64,000 bases of DNA from positions 434,001-498,000 of the forward strand of contig CAJQUW010016168.1 in NCBI GenBank assembly GCA_907163375.1, written 5' to 3'. The notes beneath the pieces are model-generated. The model worked only from the letters and a program-made list of their open reading frames with translations, was not told the DNA's origin and made no database searches. This stretch comes from Prostheceraeus crozeri (Eukaryota > Platyhelminthes > Polycladida > Euryleptidae). Positions within the stretch are counted from its first letter, which is position 1. The number at the start of each line of letters is the position of its first letter. This document shows, piece after piece, positions 32,562 to 45,482 of the stretch. The position numbers were made by a program, and so were the translations under genes.

Positions 32562-32639
32562 AATTTTAAAGAGCCCTATATTATCTAAAAAGGCCGCACA
32601 TGCTCTTGTCATTAACGGTGCCGGTCTCAATACTATAAG

Positions 32640-32795
32640 CCCCTTACCATCTCAAAAGGCCCCTCACGATCTTAAACGGTCCTGTTCACTATCTCAAAAG
32701 GGCCCCTCACCATCTTAAAGGGCCCCTTCACAATCTCAAAAGGGCCATTTCACAATCTTGAAGGGCCCCTTTCAAAATTTAAATTGTTCAAAATC
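32640..32795. repeat. GGGCCC-rich minisatellite, copy A
   Basis: Degenerate units of about 27-30 bases, of the form ATCTCAAAAGGGCCCCTCACC or CTTAAAGGGCCCCTTCACA, are repeated about five times. It corresponds to the larger array at 52236-52480 in copy B. Confidence 0.75.
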
Positions 32796-32859
32796 CAAAT
32801 TATTTGTGGCCGAACATTTTCTCACTATGTACTTTGTTTATTCAATTTTTCTGCCAAAA

Positions 32860-34034
32860 ATACAAAAATACTCACCATTACATGCACATTGACTTCTGTA
32901 TGATTATCCCTGTTTATAGTTCTATGCACGTCTACCTACATATAAATAAAATTCTCGAAATTGTGCAGCAATGCGTGGTTAATCAGGTCGTGAGTGATTG
33001 CAGATTTCTCGGTGCCATTAATTTAGTTTGCAGCCTTCATCAAAATGCGTTTCGCACATAGGATATTTGTATTCAGATCCGAATCGGCCTAACGGAACCG
33101 CAATATATCTTAATCCAAATCCAAAACCTAGCTGAGTAACATATTAACGAACCTTAAAGCCTGTACCTGATCTATAAATCAATGTCGACCGCTCACTAAA
33201 GTAGAACAACTTTCTCTTTATGTTGTTGATCGAACGATTGCATCAACAAAAAGGTCGACAGAACGTATAATTAGTAGTAAATGTAGATTTATTAATAGTT
33301 TCACAATCAATTTCAGGTTTCTAAGAAGCTTTTAATTTGATAGTGTGAATACATATTGTTAGATTTTTGTATCGTCCAGATTTCAGCAAGTTTCACTTCA
33401 AGTTCCGTTTTGTCATGTTTCAATTTGCTGATTTTTATCGTAATTTTATCCATTGGAAGTATACGATTGTTTTTTTATAGAAAGTGGTTTTGTCATAAAA
33501 CAATTTCCTGTTATAAATATAGGCCTATTTTTCTGCCTTATTATCTTTGTAACCTCCTTTCCTTGTTACACTCGTGTGGTGTACGTGTAGGTAAAACAAC
33601 CACAGTGCAGCGAAGTCAAGAGAGTTGTATTTTCAAACAGGTCAAAATTTCTTAAATATTTAGCGTCTCACCGTCTGTTCAAACAAAGCCACACTGAGTC
33701 ATCATGACGCTCGATAGAACATAAATCGTAAACGATTTCCGCATGCTGGACTAAAATATACACACTACTAACAAATTTAAGAGTATATACATCACTGTAC
33801 TCAATTTTCTCCGGATAATCAAAAGGCTCAAATAAGTGTCAACAATTATAAAAGGATAAATTCACATCGCCAATCACGGCGATACACTACCCGCGAGAAA
33901 ACCTTGTTTTCTGACACATGTCAAGTCAATTTTCGAAGATAAGTCCAAAATTGAAGCACGGTGGGAAAAGGAACAATTTACATGGATTCAAACGAGTTAG
34001 CAATGAGCAATAGGCCTGTCTGTGTCTTACGAAA
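32860..34034. other. No gene seen
   Basis: AT-rich spacer between copy A and the BEL/Pao remnant. Only short frames with no recognised motif were found. Confidence 0.4.
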
Positions 34035-37000
34035 TTAGTCAGGTAAGCTTGACTGCTGAAGACGTCCACCAACGCATAACACATCGTTCTGTATAACAGG
34101 CTTCAGCTTTCTCGAAGAGCTAGAAATTCGATTATCATCATGCTCGATTCTTTGAACATTTTTCACAACCATCAGGATACTGTCATGCAGTTCATCAACA
34201 CTTATTTCTTTACTCCGAGGTAAAGGCTCAGCACGAAATCCCTCCGAAGCTCTTAACAACCAAGCCACGACACGAATCAGTCTAATCCAGGACGAAAACC
34301 CATGAAACAATTCGCTCCAAAACTCATTAGCATCCACTTCAGTCGTAAAAACTCTTTGAATCCCCCTCACACCGTCATTGTCATCTGATAAAGGTTCGTA
34401 ATCGATTACTGACATCGGCAATTCAATAGAATCCCATAAGAACTCCGGACCACGAGTCCATAGACGCCAACTTGCACTTTCTGTCGTATCAATGCCACGA
34501 CTGGCGACATCAGCTGGGTTGTGTTCACTGCGTACGTGTCTCCATTGATCGATGGCCGAATTCTCATTTATCTTCGCTACTCTGTTGGCTACAAAGACAG
34601 TCAATCGTTTAGTCTCATTACGAATATACTTTGTAACCAACATCGAGTCCGTCCAAAAGGTCGTACTAATTATCGCTAGACGATCTCTTAGCGAACTGGA
34701 TATCATCTTGTCAGCCGAAATCATAAGTGTAGCTGCGGTAAGCTCAAGCTTGGGGATCAAAACACCGGTCTTCAACGGCTTAACTCTCGATTTTCCATAC
34801 AAAAATGAAAACATGACAGTCTGTTTCAGAGATGAACCTCAAATAAGAAACAATCCCATAACCTGACTCGCTAGCATCTGAGAAATGATGCAGTTCAACC
34901 TTAGTGAAACGAAAGCCCAGTTTTAGACATCTTGGAATTCGAACTTGAGCCTCCCGTAATTGGGATAACCAATTTTTCCAGGCGTTAAACATATCCTCCG
35001 GCAATAATTCATCCCAATCGAATTTTCTATCACAGAGGGCTTGATAGATTAATCTGCCCCTAAGCATAAGAGGCGAAGCAAAGCCCAAGGGGTCAAACAC
35101 CGAAGAGATTGATGACAGAACGCTTCTTCGAGAGCGTGGCAGGAGATCAGGTTTCTCGGACACGTGAGCCGAGAATTCGTCGCTTTGGACTGACCACACT
35201 ACTCCTAGCGTCTTCTGAGTAATATGTTCGAATTGATAGCTTTGAAAAGCAGGTGAGCGATCATCATCCTGAAAGCCCGCTGTAACCTCGGAACAGTTCG
35301 ACAACCATTTCGTCAACTTGAACCCGCTCATACTCAACAATTCACCAATCTCTTTAGAAGTAGAGATAGCCTCGTCAACACTTGCATACGATTTGAGCAA
35401 ATCATCAGCATAAAAATCTCTATAGATAGCGTCGATTATTTCAGGCCGAAATAAAGACTTTTTATCAGCAGCCGCCTTCCGCAGGGCGAATCCGCAAACG
35501 CTTGGGGAACTAGTAGCTCCAAACACATGAACGTTCATTTCATAAGTTTCAGGCCTTGCATCGAAATCATCCGAAGGTCACCATAAGAAAGACAATCGCT
35601 TGCGGTCCTCTTCCGGAACGTAAACCTGATGAAACATACTCTTTATATCGGCCGCAACAGCTACCCTGTCAAGACGAAATCGAGTCAACACACCGATCCA
35701 TGAACTCGTGTTCTCTGGTCCCTTATAAAGTAAGTCATTGAGGGATCGACCTCGATACGAAGCGGCACAATCAAAGACTACCCGCGGTTCGACCTTCCTT
35801 TCATTATAGACCGCATGATGAGGTAAGTACAATCTATCTGACGTGGGAACGTCTCCCACTCTCTTGGCGGCCCCTTCATCTTCATAACGCTTTATCACCG
35901 TTTGATGCTTCTATTTCAAGTCACTGTTTCTACTCAATTTCCTTTTCAAATACTCTAGTCTCATTTTAGCCATAGCATAATTGCCATTTAACGAAGAAGC
36001 AGTGGTCCTGAACGGCAATCCTATGTGGTAATGACCATTCTTGAATTCAACCGAGTCCTCCATTATGGAAGATGCCTTCACTTCCTCAATCGAATATGCT
36101 TCTTGGCTATCGGTTTTCAAATCTTCGAATTCATAGTTGAACATATTCTGTAACTGCTGATGCAGATCGTTGTCCGAGAGTCGAGTCGAAATACGATTCA
36201 CCGAGACTTTCTCCTGTTGTTTATTGTTTTGGTCACATACAGTCCATTCAAAGCAAGTAAGTATACCGATTGGCTCATTCTCATTACCAATTCGCCGATC
36301 AAACTGAGACTCAACTATATGAGTATGGTCGCTCCCTATCAACAGAGATACATTAGCATTTTCGATCGAGGGCAACTCTATATTCCACAAATGAGGATAG
36401 CGATCCTTCTCAGCTACTTTCGGCATATTCTCATTAGAGATCGGTATTGACTTCGCAGTGATGCAATTTACATCAAATTTCTTCTTTCCATCAAGAGAAG
36501 ACAGCTGTAGGCTAACTTGATAACCCGTCACATCTTTATCACCTGTCATGGTAGACAGTCGATAACGTATCGAACGACCTTTCACACCTATTTTCTGCAG
36601 TAGATCCTCAGTACAGATAGTGGCATCAGAGCAGCCATCGAGAAACGCGAAAGTCTCCACCGTCCTTCCTTTTGCCTTGACTCGCACAGGAACGACCTTC
36701 ATCCATACTCCTGAGATGGCAGTTCGATTCGATCGAACACTTAACTCAGGAACATTTTCTTGTTCTTCGGAAAATTCGGAATATTCAGGCTTCTGCCGAT
36801 GCAACAAGGAACTATGCTAGTCTGATCTGCAAAATGAACAAGTCCCATGAAAAGTACACTGATTCAGACGGTGGCCTGGATTCAAACATCTAAGACAAAG
36901 GTTTTCTTTCTTGACGAATTTATAGCGATCGATCTCCGAAATTTTCTCAAAGTTGTTACATTTCCATATCACGTGATGGCGGCCTCTACAATACTTGCAT

Positions 37001-37190
37001 TCTTCAGCATGACCACGCCTCGGCGAATAAATGTCAGCAGATGTATTTGTCACTATGACGGTGTAATGGTTATTCCCGGGTCTCACAGCAACATTTGTCA
37101 GGTCTGATCCAAACACATTATTTCATCTCCTTCCTTGAGACTTCACGAACTCAATAAAATCAGACATCCTGACAGTCAGGCATTCGTTAG
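34035..37190 (-). pseudogene. BEL/Pao LTR retrotransposon remnant (gag end to RNase H/integrase start)
   Basis: Minus strand, in order: gag zinc knuckles (CKYCRGRHHVIWKC, CLRCLNPGHRLNQC, CSFC; about 37050-36830); a retropepsin-like protease with FLDGCSDATIC (the usual D-S/T-G is here DGCSD) at about 36640; reverse transcriptase (RVVFDCAASYRG, VAADIKSMFHQVYV at 35650, then DFYADDLLKS at 35410); RNase H (HFSDASESGYG at 34890; ELTAATL; HNPADVASRG at 34510); and the start of the integrase zinc region. Breaks: in-frame TAG near 36819, TAG near 35911, TGA near 35578 (CGA-to-TGA type), and a frameshift near 34800. Integrase core and both LTRs are absent, and gag is truncated near 37190. It is therefore a dead internal fragment. 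Confidence 0.9.
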
Positions 37191-40189
37191 TGGTATATTT
37201 TGTTACATTTGTTGTTACATACAAGTAGAGCACTCACCATGCTTATCGCATTAATGACAATTAGTCATCTGTGGCAGTGATCTTCATTTGTAATTCAATC
37301 CAGATTGTCTGAAAGACTCAACTTAATTAATTTTTACGTCCCTCTACTCTACATATAAGCTTACACGATTATGCAGATTAAGATTTCGAAAATTTGTATG
37401 ATTTACAGGAGCCGGTATGATGGAAGTAAACATCAGGAAATAAAAGAACTCGTTCTAATTGATAGGAATTGGCGGTTTATAAAATGGTCATAATTGCTTA
37501 CAAAATACATGCCTCATGACTATTAAAAGATGCCCCCTTGTCTACATGTAGGCCCCAATTCATCAATTATGAAGAGATAAAATAAAAACTAGAGTCTCCG
37601 CAGGGCAAATCATATGCCTATAGGTGCCCAATATCTTTGCAAGAGATGTATAAGATCTAACTTACAGGCAAATTACGGCAATAATTCTACAATGTCTTTG
37701 GGGTAGAATTCTACCCCACAACGTAAACTTGCTAATATTTTTGAGAACATACCGGTACACGAACGGTTAATTTTGGATTGATTAAGTATTTCTGATGTTG
37801 CGGCCCGAAAGGTTACAAACCATCGTTACATGGTTTGGTTTTGGTGAACGACCCCAAGCTTGAGTGATTATCACACTAAACACAATAACGAAGGCAAGTT
37901 CATCATGGCTCACTTGGAAGGTGAGAAATTAAGCTCTCGAATGATATATGGCACGTTATTCTGTGTTACGATTGGAAGCCATTAGAATCGATTAAATTCG
38001 ACAAATAAGGTGGTCCGTTTCTTCTGATCAGCTCTGTATGTAGGTATATTTTGCAAATAATTATTACATAAATAATGTCAACAGCAAGTTTTGTGGTGAT
38101 AATAATTAAAAGCATAATCTTCGGACATAAGGAAAAATTTTTTTGTCTAACTTCAGCAACCGTGAACCATCAAGTGATGAATGACATTCCATGACGATGA
38201 ACAAAACAGTGAAAATCAATTAATTATAATAAGACGATACAGGTATAACCAAAATTTCGTCCATATAAACTGCATATAAATAACCGCTACATCGGACTAG
38301 TGACCCATCAGCTGATGTATTTTAAACCTAAGCATATAAACAAACAATTTCCTTCAATTACATATATTCACTCAAGTACAAATGACAGGAGAGTGAGAGT
38401 ACTCTCTAAACAGAGAGAAAATCCAACAGCCCAAAGAATATGCTCCGTTATGTGCTAGAAATCTCTACTATCAACAACATGGACGTGGTGTAGTCGGCAC
38501 ATCAGTTGATATTTCTTGGCCATCAGTGGATATCACTTGCAATTGATTTATCTTTTTTGTCTAAATTTCTGTGTAGAGCTCTTTCCTTTGCCAGAATATC
38601 CGTTAAATCCATTGAAGAGAAATCATGTTGCCCTGAAGTTCGACAAAGTTTTGCTAATCTTTAAACAAAGCATGGTTCAACAGTAACAGCAACCTATTCA
38701 CCACAATTCACGAATGTAAAGATAAATCCTTGAATAGATTTTGCGGAATATTTGGAGTATTGTGCGGAAGGATTGGAAACAGTGCATTCTACGTTGAGTA
38801 TGAGGTCATCCATGATAGGTTGTCTTTTTATGACGACATTTCCTGCGGCTGTGATCATGAGTGTATGAGAATGCAGCCGTATTCAAAGGAAGAGTGAGCA
38901 ATAACACAGACATTGCTTCATTCATAGACCGCCTAGCATAGACATCGAGCATTGATAACTAGGGGCAATGCCCTTGATGCTTGGTGTTCGATGTATGTTG
39001 CCGAGCATTCATCCTAGAGATTTTGGAACAAAATCGATGCATGCTAGAAATGCACAAGAGTAGCTAGCAGCGACAACAATATTAAAGGAGGCGACTGTTA
39101 TATCACGATGCTGTGTGATATCTGTGTCAATCAATTTTTTTCATGCAATTTAGATGGAAAATTAGGTGAGCGACTGGTACCGCAAGAACCATGCGATGAA
39201 CACAGGATTTGTTTTACTTCAACAAATTAATATATTCATTTGTTTGTATGATGCAATTAATTTGTTTCAAATTTGACATTAATGTTGAGGTTAGGTTGGA
39301 CATTGAAGTTTCGGTTTTAAGATTATCTCAAATAGACTTATTAGTTATTAATGAATTCGATCGATAGAAAATTAGCTATGAATGGTTTGCTCATCTGGTT
39401 TCCTTGAGATATGTGGAAGTTATCAACTTGGTGTGATTTTGTGCTTGTTGTCTGAATGTTGATTGAAATTATCCCAAAAAGTAATCTATTTTCTACCTGT
39501 CAATTACTTCAACCGCTCCATTTTTCGTGCTGTTTGTCAAACAACAATAATTTCATGTAACAACTTGCAAAACTGAGTGATGTATTTCTTCTGCAAAATT
39601 TAGCCAAATTTTGTGTATGTCTTCTGATAGAAAAGTCGAGCCGCCAGTGCGTTTCGTCTGTGAACTATGCCGAAAATCAAGCTTTCGCAAAATGGTGTGC
39701 AATCTGCGGGATGTCTATTGTGCGTGAAATTTACGTGTGTAAAAGAATTTTGAAAATCATGAAAATGCACATGTGAATTGCGCGATGCTCTTGAACAAAA
39801 CATCTCTATCATTTTAAATGCATGATGGCAAACATGCATATTCCACCGTTGACTTGCCTCGTCTGAACGAGATCTTTTGTAGTATTACGACGGCAATTCA
39901 GTCTGTTTCAAGTTGCTTGTTGATATTATTAGATTGCTGTTGACATGCTACACCAGTGAGCTTTTTTGTATTTAATGATTAGCATACATTTTTTATGACA
40001 TATTGACGACAAACTTCGTGTTAGACGTTGGTGACTTGGATTTCGCATTCGTGTTTCGTCTGGAAAAAAGGAAACAAGCAGGACGTTATTGCAATCTTTA
40101 CGCCATATGAGTGCTAAATTTGTCTTCAAACAAACACATTTGGAAGAATTGATCAACAACAGCATCATGCCGCCAGATTTCGAATAATG
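37191..40189. other. No gene seen; one perfect palindrome and a weak repeat relic
   Basis: About 3 kb of AT-rich sequence. At 37699-37718 lies the palindrome TGGGGTAGAATTCTACCCCA. About 39625-39720 is a diverged relative of the 23782-family tip (GCCGCCAGTGCGTTTCG, CCGAAAATCAAGCTTTCGC, TGTGCAATCTGCGGG). No exon-like frames were recognised. Confidence 0.4.
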
Positions 40190-40350
40190 GATGCAGCTAC
40201 TTCAAAAAAGGATGCTTTGGTGTGCAACTAGCTTACTATTCGAAGAAATACAGTAGGGCATATAACCAGTTTACTGAAAAAATGCTATGCATAAAAAACC
40301 AGTTTCCATCACTCAAAATATATTTGTGCACTTTTATAAGGAAATATGAC
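40190..40350 (+). pseudogene. Ty3/gypsy RNase H scrap
   Basis: DAATSK, then a one-base frame change, then CFGVQLAYYSKKYS and FTEKMLCIKNQF with KIYLCTF. This matches the gypsy RNase H pattern (D-A-S ... G-V-L ... A-Y-Y-S-K-K ... E-K-E-x-L-A-I-K ... Y-L). Nothing of the reverse transcriptase or integrase was found nearby. Confidence 0.45.
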
Positions 40351-42185
40351 TTGCTCTATTTCTACAGTATGCCTAATAGTGTCAACAGAACCATTTTCAC
40401 GTATTACCTTGGAAATTCTCAACCGGGCTCTACCGAACATTTCGTATAACATCAGCCAAATCATCAATTTCATGTTTCGTCTGTCAGTCAAATGCCCCGA
40501 TCTCAAAACATTCCATGCCATCACAATATATAGGCGCTAGGGTCACTCATGCCAACAGTAGATCATCAGTTGAATAATATGATTTTCGTGCAATAATTTT
40601 TCGAAAAAAGTTATTTATGTGGGGAAGATATGATCTCGGATTTAGGTACCAGTACCACCCAGAGGAATGTTGGGGAGACATTTAAGCATGAAACTGCAAC
40701 TGATAGACCTAATTAAAATTCTACTTTGAAACAAAACTGCTTGATTAAACTGTAGTAAAAATTATTAACTAGGCCTAGTAAATTCTGATATCTGATATAG
40801 GGAAGAATGATGCGACATTTCTGACAATCATCCATTATGTCCAAATAATGATAAAAATAAATAATAGTACTTTTCCTACATTATACAGCGTTTTTTCAAC
40901 TATTTTACACAAGATCAAATTCTGTAGGAGGAGCTTTTGACCGTCTGACTTGAATCTCAAAAAAGGTACAAAAACTGCCATGTCACCCCATCGATCAGGT
41001 GACATGATCTAATCACCTGACATGATCAGGCAGCATGCAATCTAACTTCGCATTTCTGTCAATTATTATTAGTCAGTTTGTGATAGTAATACAAATAAGA
41101 ACGTTTTTTTTGGCTTTGGAGTCGAATCGTTGTCACTGCAGTATACTTAACTGTAGTGATCCAATAACTTGTAGACAATCTTATCGATGCACGGACATCT
41201 GCAAATGATGAAATATTTCAAATCTATTTTATCACAATTCTCGATGATATTGGCTGTCAAATATTATCAGATCTTGATTTTCGCCTTACGCGATCTCAGC
41301 ATAATCTATGTAGTAGACTTAGCTTGTGTCATCAGTAGCTGATTTGGTCAACTACCAACATTCTTGCACATCAACCCCAAGTGTTTTTAACGTGACCATA
41401 AATGCAATTAATCATTTTGTGTTCGTGTTAGCAAGTAATTCAAATTTTTAGCATAATTTGTAAATTTTTAGAATTCAGATAGATTATCTGTGGGCTTTAA
41501 CAAGTACGAGTAACTACCTCACGTCAACAGGTTTTTTTGCAGCTTTTTATGTCTACAGACCAATTGGGACCATAGTCTTACAACTCCAAGAAGTCCTAAT
41601 TGATATACGACAGTTATGTGGCCAACATTTGCGCACCTTTCATATGCAGCTTTGAATCGGACATCGACAGTTGTGGCACGCATGTTCTGAGTTGCCGCTT
41701 TACCTAAGGAAGAACTGCAGGACATGCGGAGGTCAACGAAATAATTCGAAAATCGCTAGTTTCTGCCGGCATGCCTGTTATTCGTCAAGGTCTCTCAATT
41801 TTGACGGGTAGAGGACGGATGGTGTAACTACAACCTCCTGGAGCAGATGTAGGCAGCTTGTCTGGTACTTAACGTGTCGATACCCTGGCCGCAAGCAACC
41901 TCCAAATTTTAAACCTCGAAGGGCGAAAGTCATCTTAACGAGCGGAGGGAAAAGAGCGGAGAAAGTATGAAGGTCTGCACTCTGCAGCATCCATGCGTGT
42001 TCTGTCTGATTGCAGCAGAACCACTTGGTGCCTGGGTGATAGACATGCGCTGACGATGATCGAGACAATGTGCAAAAGAATCATGGACGTCACGGGTGAA
42101 GCTCGAGCAACGTTTTTGAAACAGCGCATGACTCTTACTATGCAGACTTAGCTATAATAATAATCATAACAATAATAATAATAAT
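40351..42185. other. No gene seen; contains one copy of the TGCCATGTCACCCC motif
   Basis: AT-rich. At 40977-41040 the motif CTGCCATGTCACCCC is followed by a local repeat (ATCAGGTGACATGATC, ATCACCTGACATGATCAG). The motif links this site to the element at 44057-45349. A microsatellite of ATA/TAA units at 42150-42190 precedes the next SINE. Confidence 0.4.
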
Positions 42186-42189
42186 AATA

Positions 42190-42262
42190 ACAGCGAGCGA
42201 GTGGCACAGTGGTTTAAGTGTCTGCCTGTGGTCTGGATGGCCCAGGTTCGACTCCTTGCGCA
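42190..42262 (+). repeat. tRNA-like SINE head
   Basis: GAGTGGCACAGTGG (A-box region) and GGTTCGACTCC (good B box) about 45 bases apart resemble a tRNA promoter. This head differs from the 3733 family. It lacks a recognisable tRNA cloverleaf, so I call it SINE-derived, not a functional tRNA. Confidence 0.5.
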
Positions 42263-42289
42263 GTCAACCTTATTAATAATTCTTTCGAC

Positions 42290-43310
42290 CGGGTGTTTGG
42301 CAAGCACATGTAATCCAGCCACTTGGAGGTCATTAAAGTGGATTAGAACCTTAATAACTATATTCTAATATCATATATAACCTTACACCCGACCGGGTGT
42401 GTGGCGAGCACCTGTAATCCAGCTACGTGGAGGTCGCAAGTGGATTAGACATTGGCTGATTACTAACCAGAGTGCAGACGCTCGAATCACAAAAGTGCAC
42501 GCTCGGGAGGGAAAAGCGGTTTCCTCCATAATCTCGTCCTCGCCCAACGCCCATACATACATGGAGCACTACATGGGCAATATACAAGACAGATGGATGA
42601 AATTACATCAAAGAAGGCATGTTACAGCTGGCTAAGAACGGTGAATCTCAAGATTGAGACAGAAGCGTTGCTCACTGCTGCTCAAGATCAAGCACTGAAC
42701 ACCAAAGCCCACGCAACATATATCCTGAAAACAAGTGTAGATCCAAAATGCAGAATGTGCAAGTCCTCAGATGAAACAGTCTCTCACATCCTCACGGGAT
42801 GTTCAAAACTAGCAGGGAGTAAGTTTTAAGCCCTGTTAAGGGCCTTGCCAGTAACAGAAAATAATTCGGTGAAGATCTTGTGGGACTTTGAAATTCGAAC
42901 GGACAAGAAAATCACAGCACGAAGACTTGACATCGTAATAATAGATAAAGTGAAGGATGTATAATTGACATCTCGGTACCAGAAGACAGAAATATAACAA
43001 ACAAAGAAAGAGAGAAGATCGCAAAGTACCTAGACCTGAAACTGGAAATCCAAAAGTTGTGGAAGATCAAGGTGAAAGTGATCCCTGTTGTCATTGGGGC
43101 ATTGGGTGCTCACACTCAGAATCTCACAAAATACTTGAGAGAAGTACCCGGACTTCATCATGTACCTCAGTTACAGAAAGCTGCTCTGTTGGGCAGTGCC
43201 TATATCCTCAGACGCACTCTCGATCTCCCTGAATCCTGGTAGGGTTCCGAGATCCTGGGTTGTAGACCGACCGATGTAGAGGTCGTGTACCAAAAAAAAA
43301 ATATATATAT
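42290..43310 (+). pseudogene. LINE ORF2 C-terminal part with CCHC knuckle and 3' tail
   Basis: The frame at 42593-42829 carries ACYSWLRTVNLKIETEALLT, then a zinc knuckle CRMCKSSDETVSHILTGC (C-x2-C-x8-H-x4-C). After a gap or frame change, 43000-43242 continues with KVKVIPVVIGALGAHTQN and LQKAALLGSAYILRR and stops after LPESW. A tail follows with A10 and (AT)n near 43289-43310, probably the true 3' end. About 90 residues expected between the two parts appear deleted near 42830-42880. Upstream, a 105-base-spaced duplicated block (CGACCGGGTGTTTGGC) lies at 42286 and 42390. Family: non-LTR reverse transcriptase, clade unresolved. Confidence 0.65.
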
Positions 43311-44056
43311 TTTACCACAAAATCTACACAATGTGTAATCAGAATGGGGTACAGATAAGAGGTTACATAAGTTATAGAAGAGTGAAAAAGAAGGTTTTCA
43401 ATGCTTTCTTGAAGCTGCGAGAGTTTGTTTCATTCCTCAAATGTAGAGGGAGCGAATTCCATAATGAGGGTCCAACGAATTGAAAGGCGCCCCCTGGCAC
43501 CGGGTGTTCTTGATAATGGTTGATGGAGTAAGGGGGCGTCCTTCGACCTCAGTGACAATTATCTCTAATTCACTTTTTTTAAATGCAAACTTTGTCTTCT
43601 TTGTATCTGAGATGAGATGTCGTAAGCCAGTTATTATATTCTGTATGATGTTTCGGACCTACATTTGCATTTGCTGCCATGGTGCGACTGCGGTAGGATT
43701 TCCAGCTCAAATGGGAATAGGGATCGTTCGCAATTGACGTCAGCCATGACCTTTCCCATTTTATCAATGTGAAATATACCATTGTTTTTTTCATAGAAAG
43801 TGATTTTTGTTATAAAGCAAGCAATATAGGCCTATTATTCGTGTCTGCTATCTTGATTCCCTATGAGTTGCACCTTCTGACATCAGATTTCATCGATCCG
43901 CTTTGATAGCAATTTCAGTTCTACATGTATATTTGTCGAGTCAAATTATGCACGTGTCCACGGTATTTGGCCCAGAACACTCAATTTCGAATTGGGAATT
44001 CAGCTTTTCTCATATTTTAGCCATTGCTTTGAATTTAATATATTTTCAAGCTTCAG
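43311..44056. other. No gene seen
   Basis: AT-rich spacer between the LINE tail and the 44057 element. No recognisable motif. Confidence 0.35.
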
Positions 44057-45349
44057 AGCTGGGGTGACTTGGCAGTCTTTTCTTCAAATGCCCATCCCGG
44101 CCAAACGACTAAATATTACAGAATTCCTTTAGTGCGGGTTGACGGAGACGAGTGTTAGGAACATTTTTGCTTCAGATAGTTTTTCCGTAAATTATTGTCT
44201 TGTCCTCGAAAAATTCAATTACAAAAAAGTTCTAAAACTGCCAATTCACCCCACTATTGGGGTGACTTGGCAGTAGGGTTGGGGTGAGTTGGCAGTATCA
44301 TGAAACATTAACAAACTTTTGGTATTATACTGATCTAGGCTTGCATTATCATTGCTGCTACAAACACCGCCAAATTAGTTGCAAAACACAATCTTGGCAA
44401 TTCATATAAATTGCGATAATTCATGTTGCAACGAATCAACAAAGAAGGGTTGGTTTGACGTACCTTGATGTTTCTGAGTCATTTTCCAATGCATAGGCTA
44501 GGTGTTAAGATGTGAACTTGCATTAAAAGGTGAGTCACTGACACATCACTACCATCAGTTGTGATATGTTGCAGACTACAAGAGTCAATCAACTACTAAG
44601 GACACAAAAAATGATGCTCCATGTCACCCCAACCTAAGTAGGCCTACGGTTAAATCCTCAGCTCCGGCTAGAATGTTTTACACTATCAGGGGTCATGTAT
44701 TCTGACCTAATTATAATGTCTTCAACATAGATTTATCTGAAATCTATCACAAGGCGCGGTGGCTCATCGAATTACGTATTTTCAAAAGTTGCATTTCTAC
44801 ATTTTGAGTAGGCCAATAGGCCTGATTTTTTGCTCTGAAAAAGTAGAAGTCAGAAGCAATTTTTCTCTACAGTATTATCATTTCAGAGCTACTTTAAAAA
44901 GTAATAGGGATATTTCGAATTGTGAAGCATAATATTTGCAATACCAATACTGCCATGTCACCCAACATGATACTGCCAAGTCACCCCAACCCCAGTAAGG
45001 TAAAAAAATCAGCTCAACTACAATGTTAATATGATCAAAATGTTTTTATACTGTAGGAGTTCATGCACCATGACCTAAGTAAAATATCTTTAATAATGGT
45101 TTATGTCAAATCTATCGCAAGACGAGAGTGTCCTAAAAGTTGCGTATTTCCGAAAGTTACGATTTTTGCAAGTAAAATAGTTTTTTGCTCCTAAAAAAGT
45201 ACAAGTACAAATAATCCGCAGGTATCTTGCTCCAGCATCTTTATTTTAGAGCTACTTCAAAATGTATATTTCGGATTTTTGATTTATGAAGCCTATTAAG
45301 TGCAAGACCCCCACTGCCATGTCACCCTAACTGCCAAGTCACCCCAGCT
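44057..45349. mobile_element. 1.3-kb inverted-repeat element built on TGCCAAGTCACCCC
   Basis: AGCTGGGGTGACTTGGCAG at 44057 is perfectly mirrored by CTGCCAAGTCACCCCAGCT ending at 45349. Inside, the same 14-base word or close forms recur in both orientations: about 44240-44300 (three times), 44621, 44949-44990 (twice) and 45313. A solitary copy lies at 40977. There is no coding frame. It fits a nonautonomous DNA element whose transposase-binding word is repeated, but no target duplication was recognised. Confidence 0.65.
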
Positions 45350-45482
45350 TCCCCTACTTTTTGAGAAAATTGCAATTTCTTGTTGAAGGAGGGACAGAAA
45401 AAACAAAGTTTAGATTATATCATGACATGCAATTTACATAAGAACTGATCATCAAACTGACATAATTAAATATTATTGAGAA

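Larger units (their letters stand above)
25381..32855. mobile_element. DNA transposon copy A (CAGGGCTGC terminus), invaded by two retroelements
   Basis: It begins CAGGGCTGCTAC followed by CTTATCAAAAATAAAAACCGG, matching the 55153 end of copy B in inverse orientation. Homology to B continues through the transposase relic, the segment around 27160-27424, the segment 31752-32002, and the GGGCCC-rich repeats. It ends near 32855, where the terminal repeat is degraded (CTCACTATG, then CTTTGTTTATTCAA). Two insertions are absent from B: the Penelope-like element 27425-31751 and a retroelement tail 32003-32561. About 26290-27150 differs from B. Left to itself the element is about 3 kb and has no intact gene. 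Confidence 0.75.
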
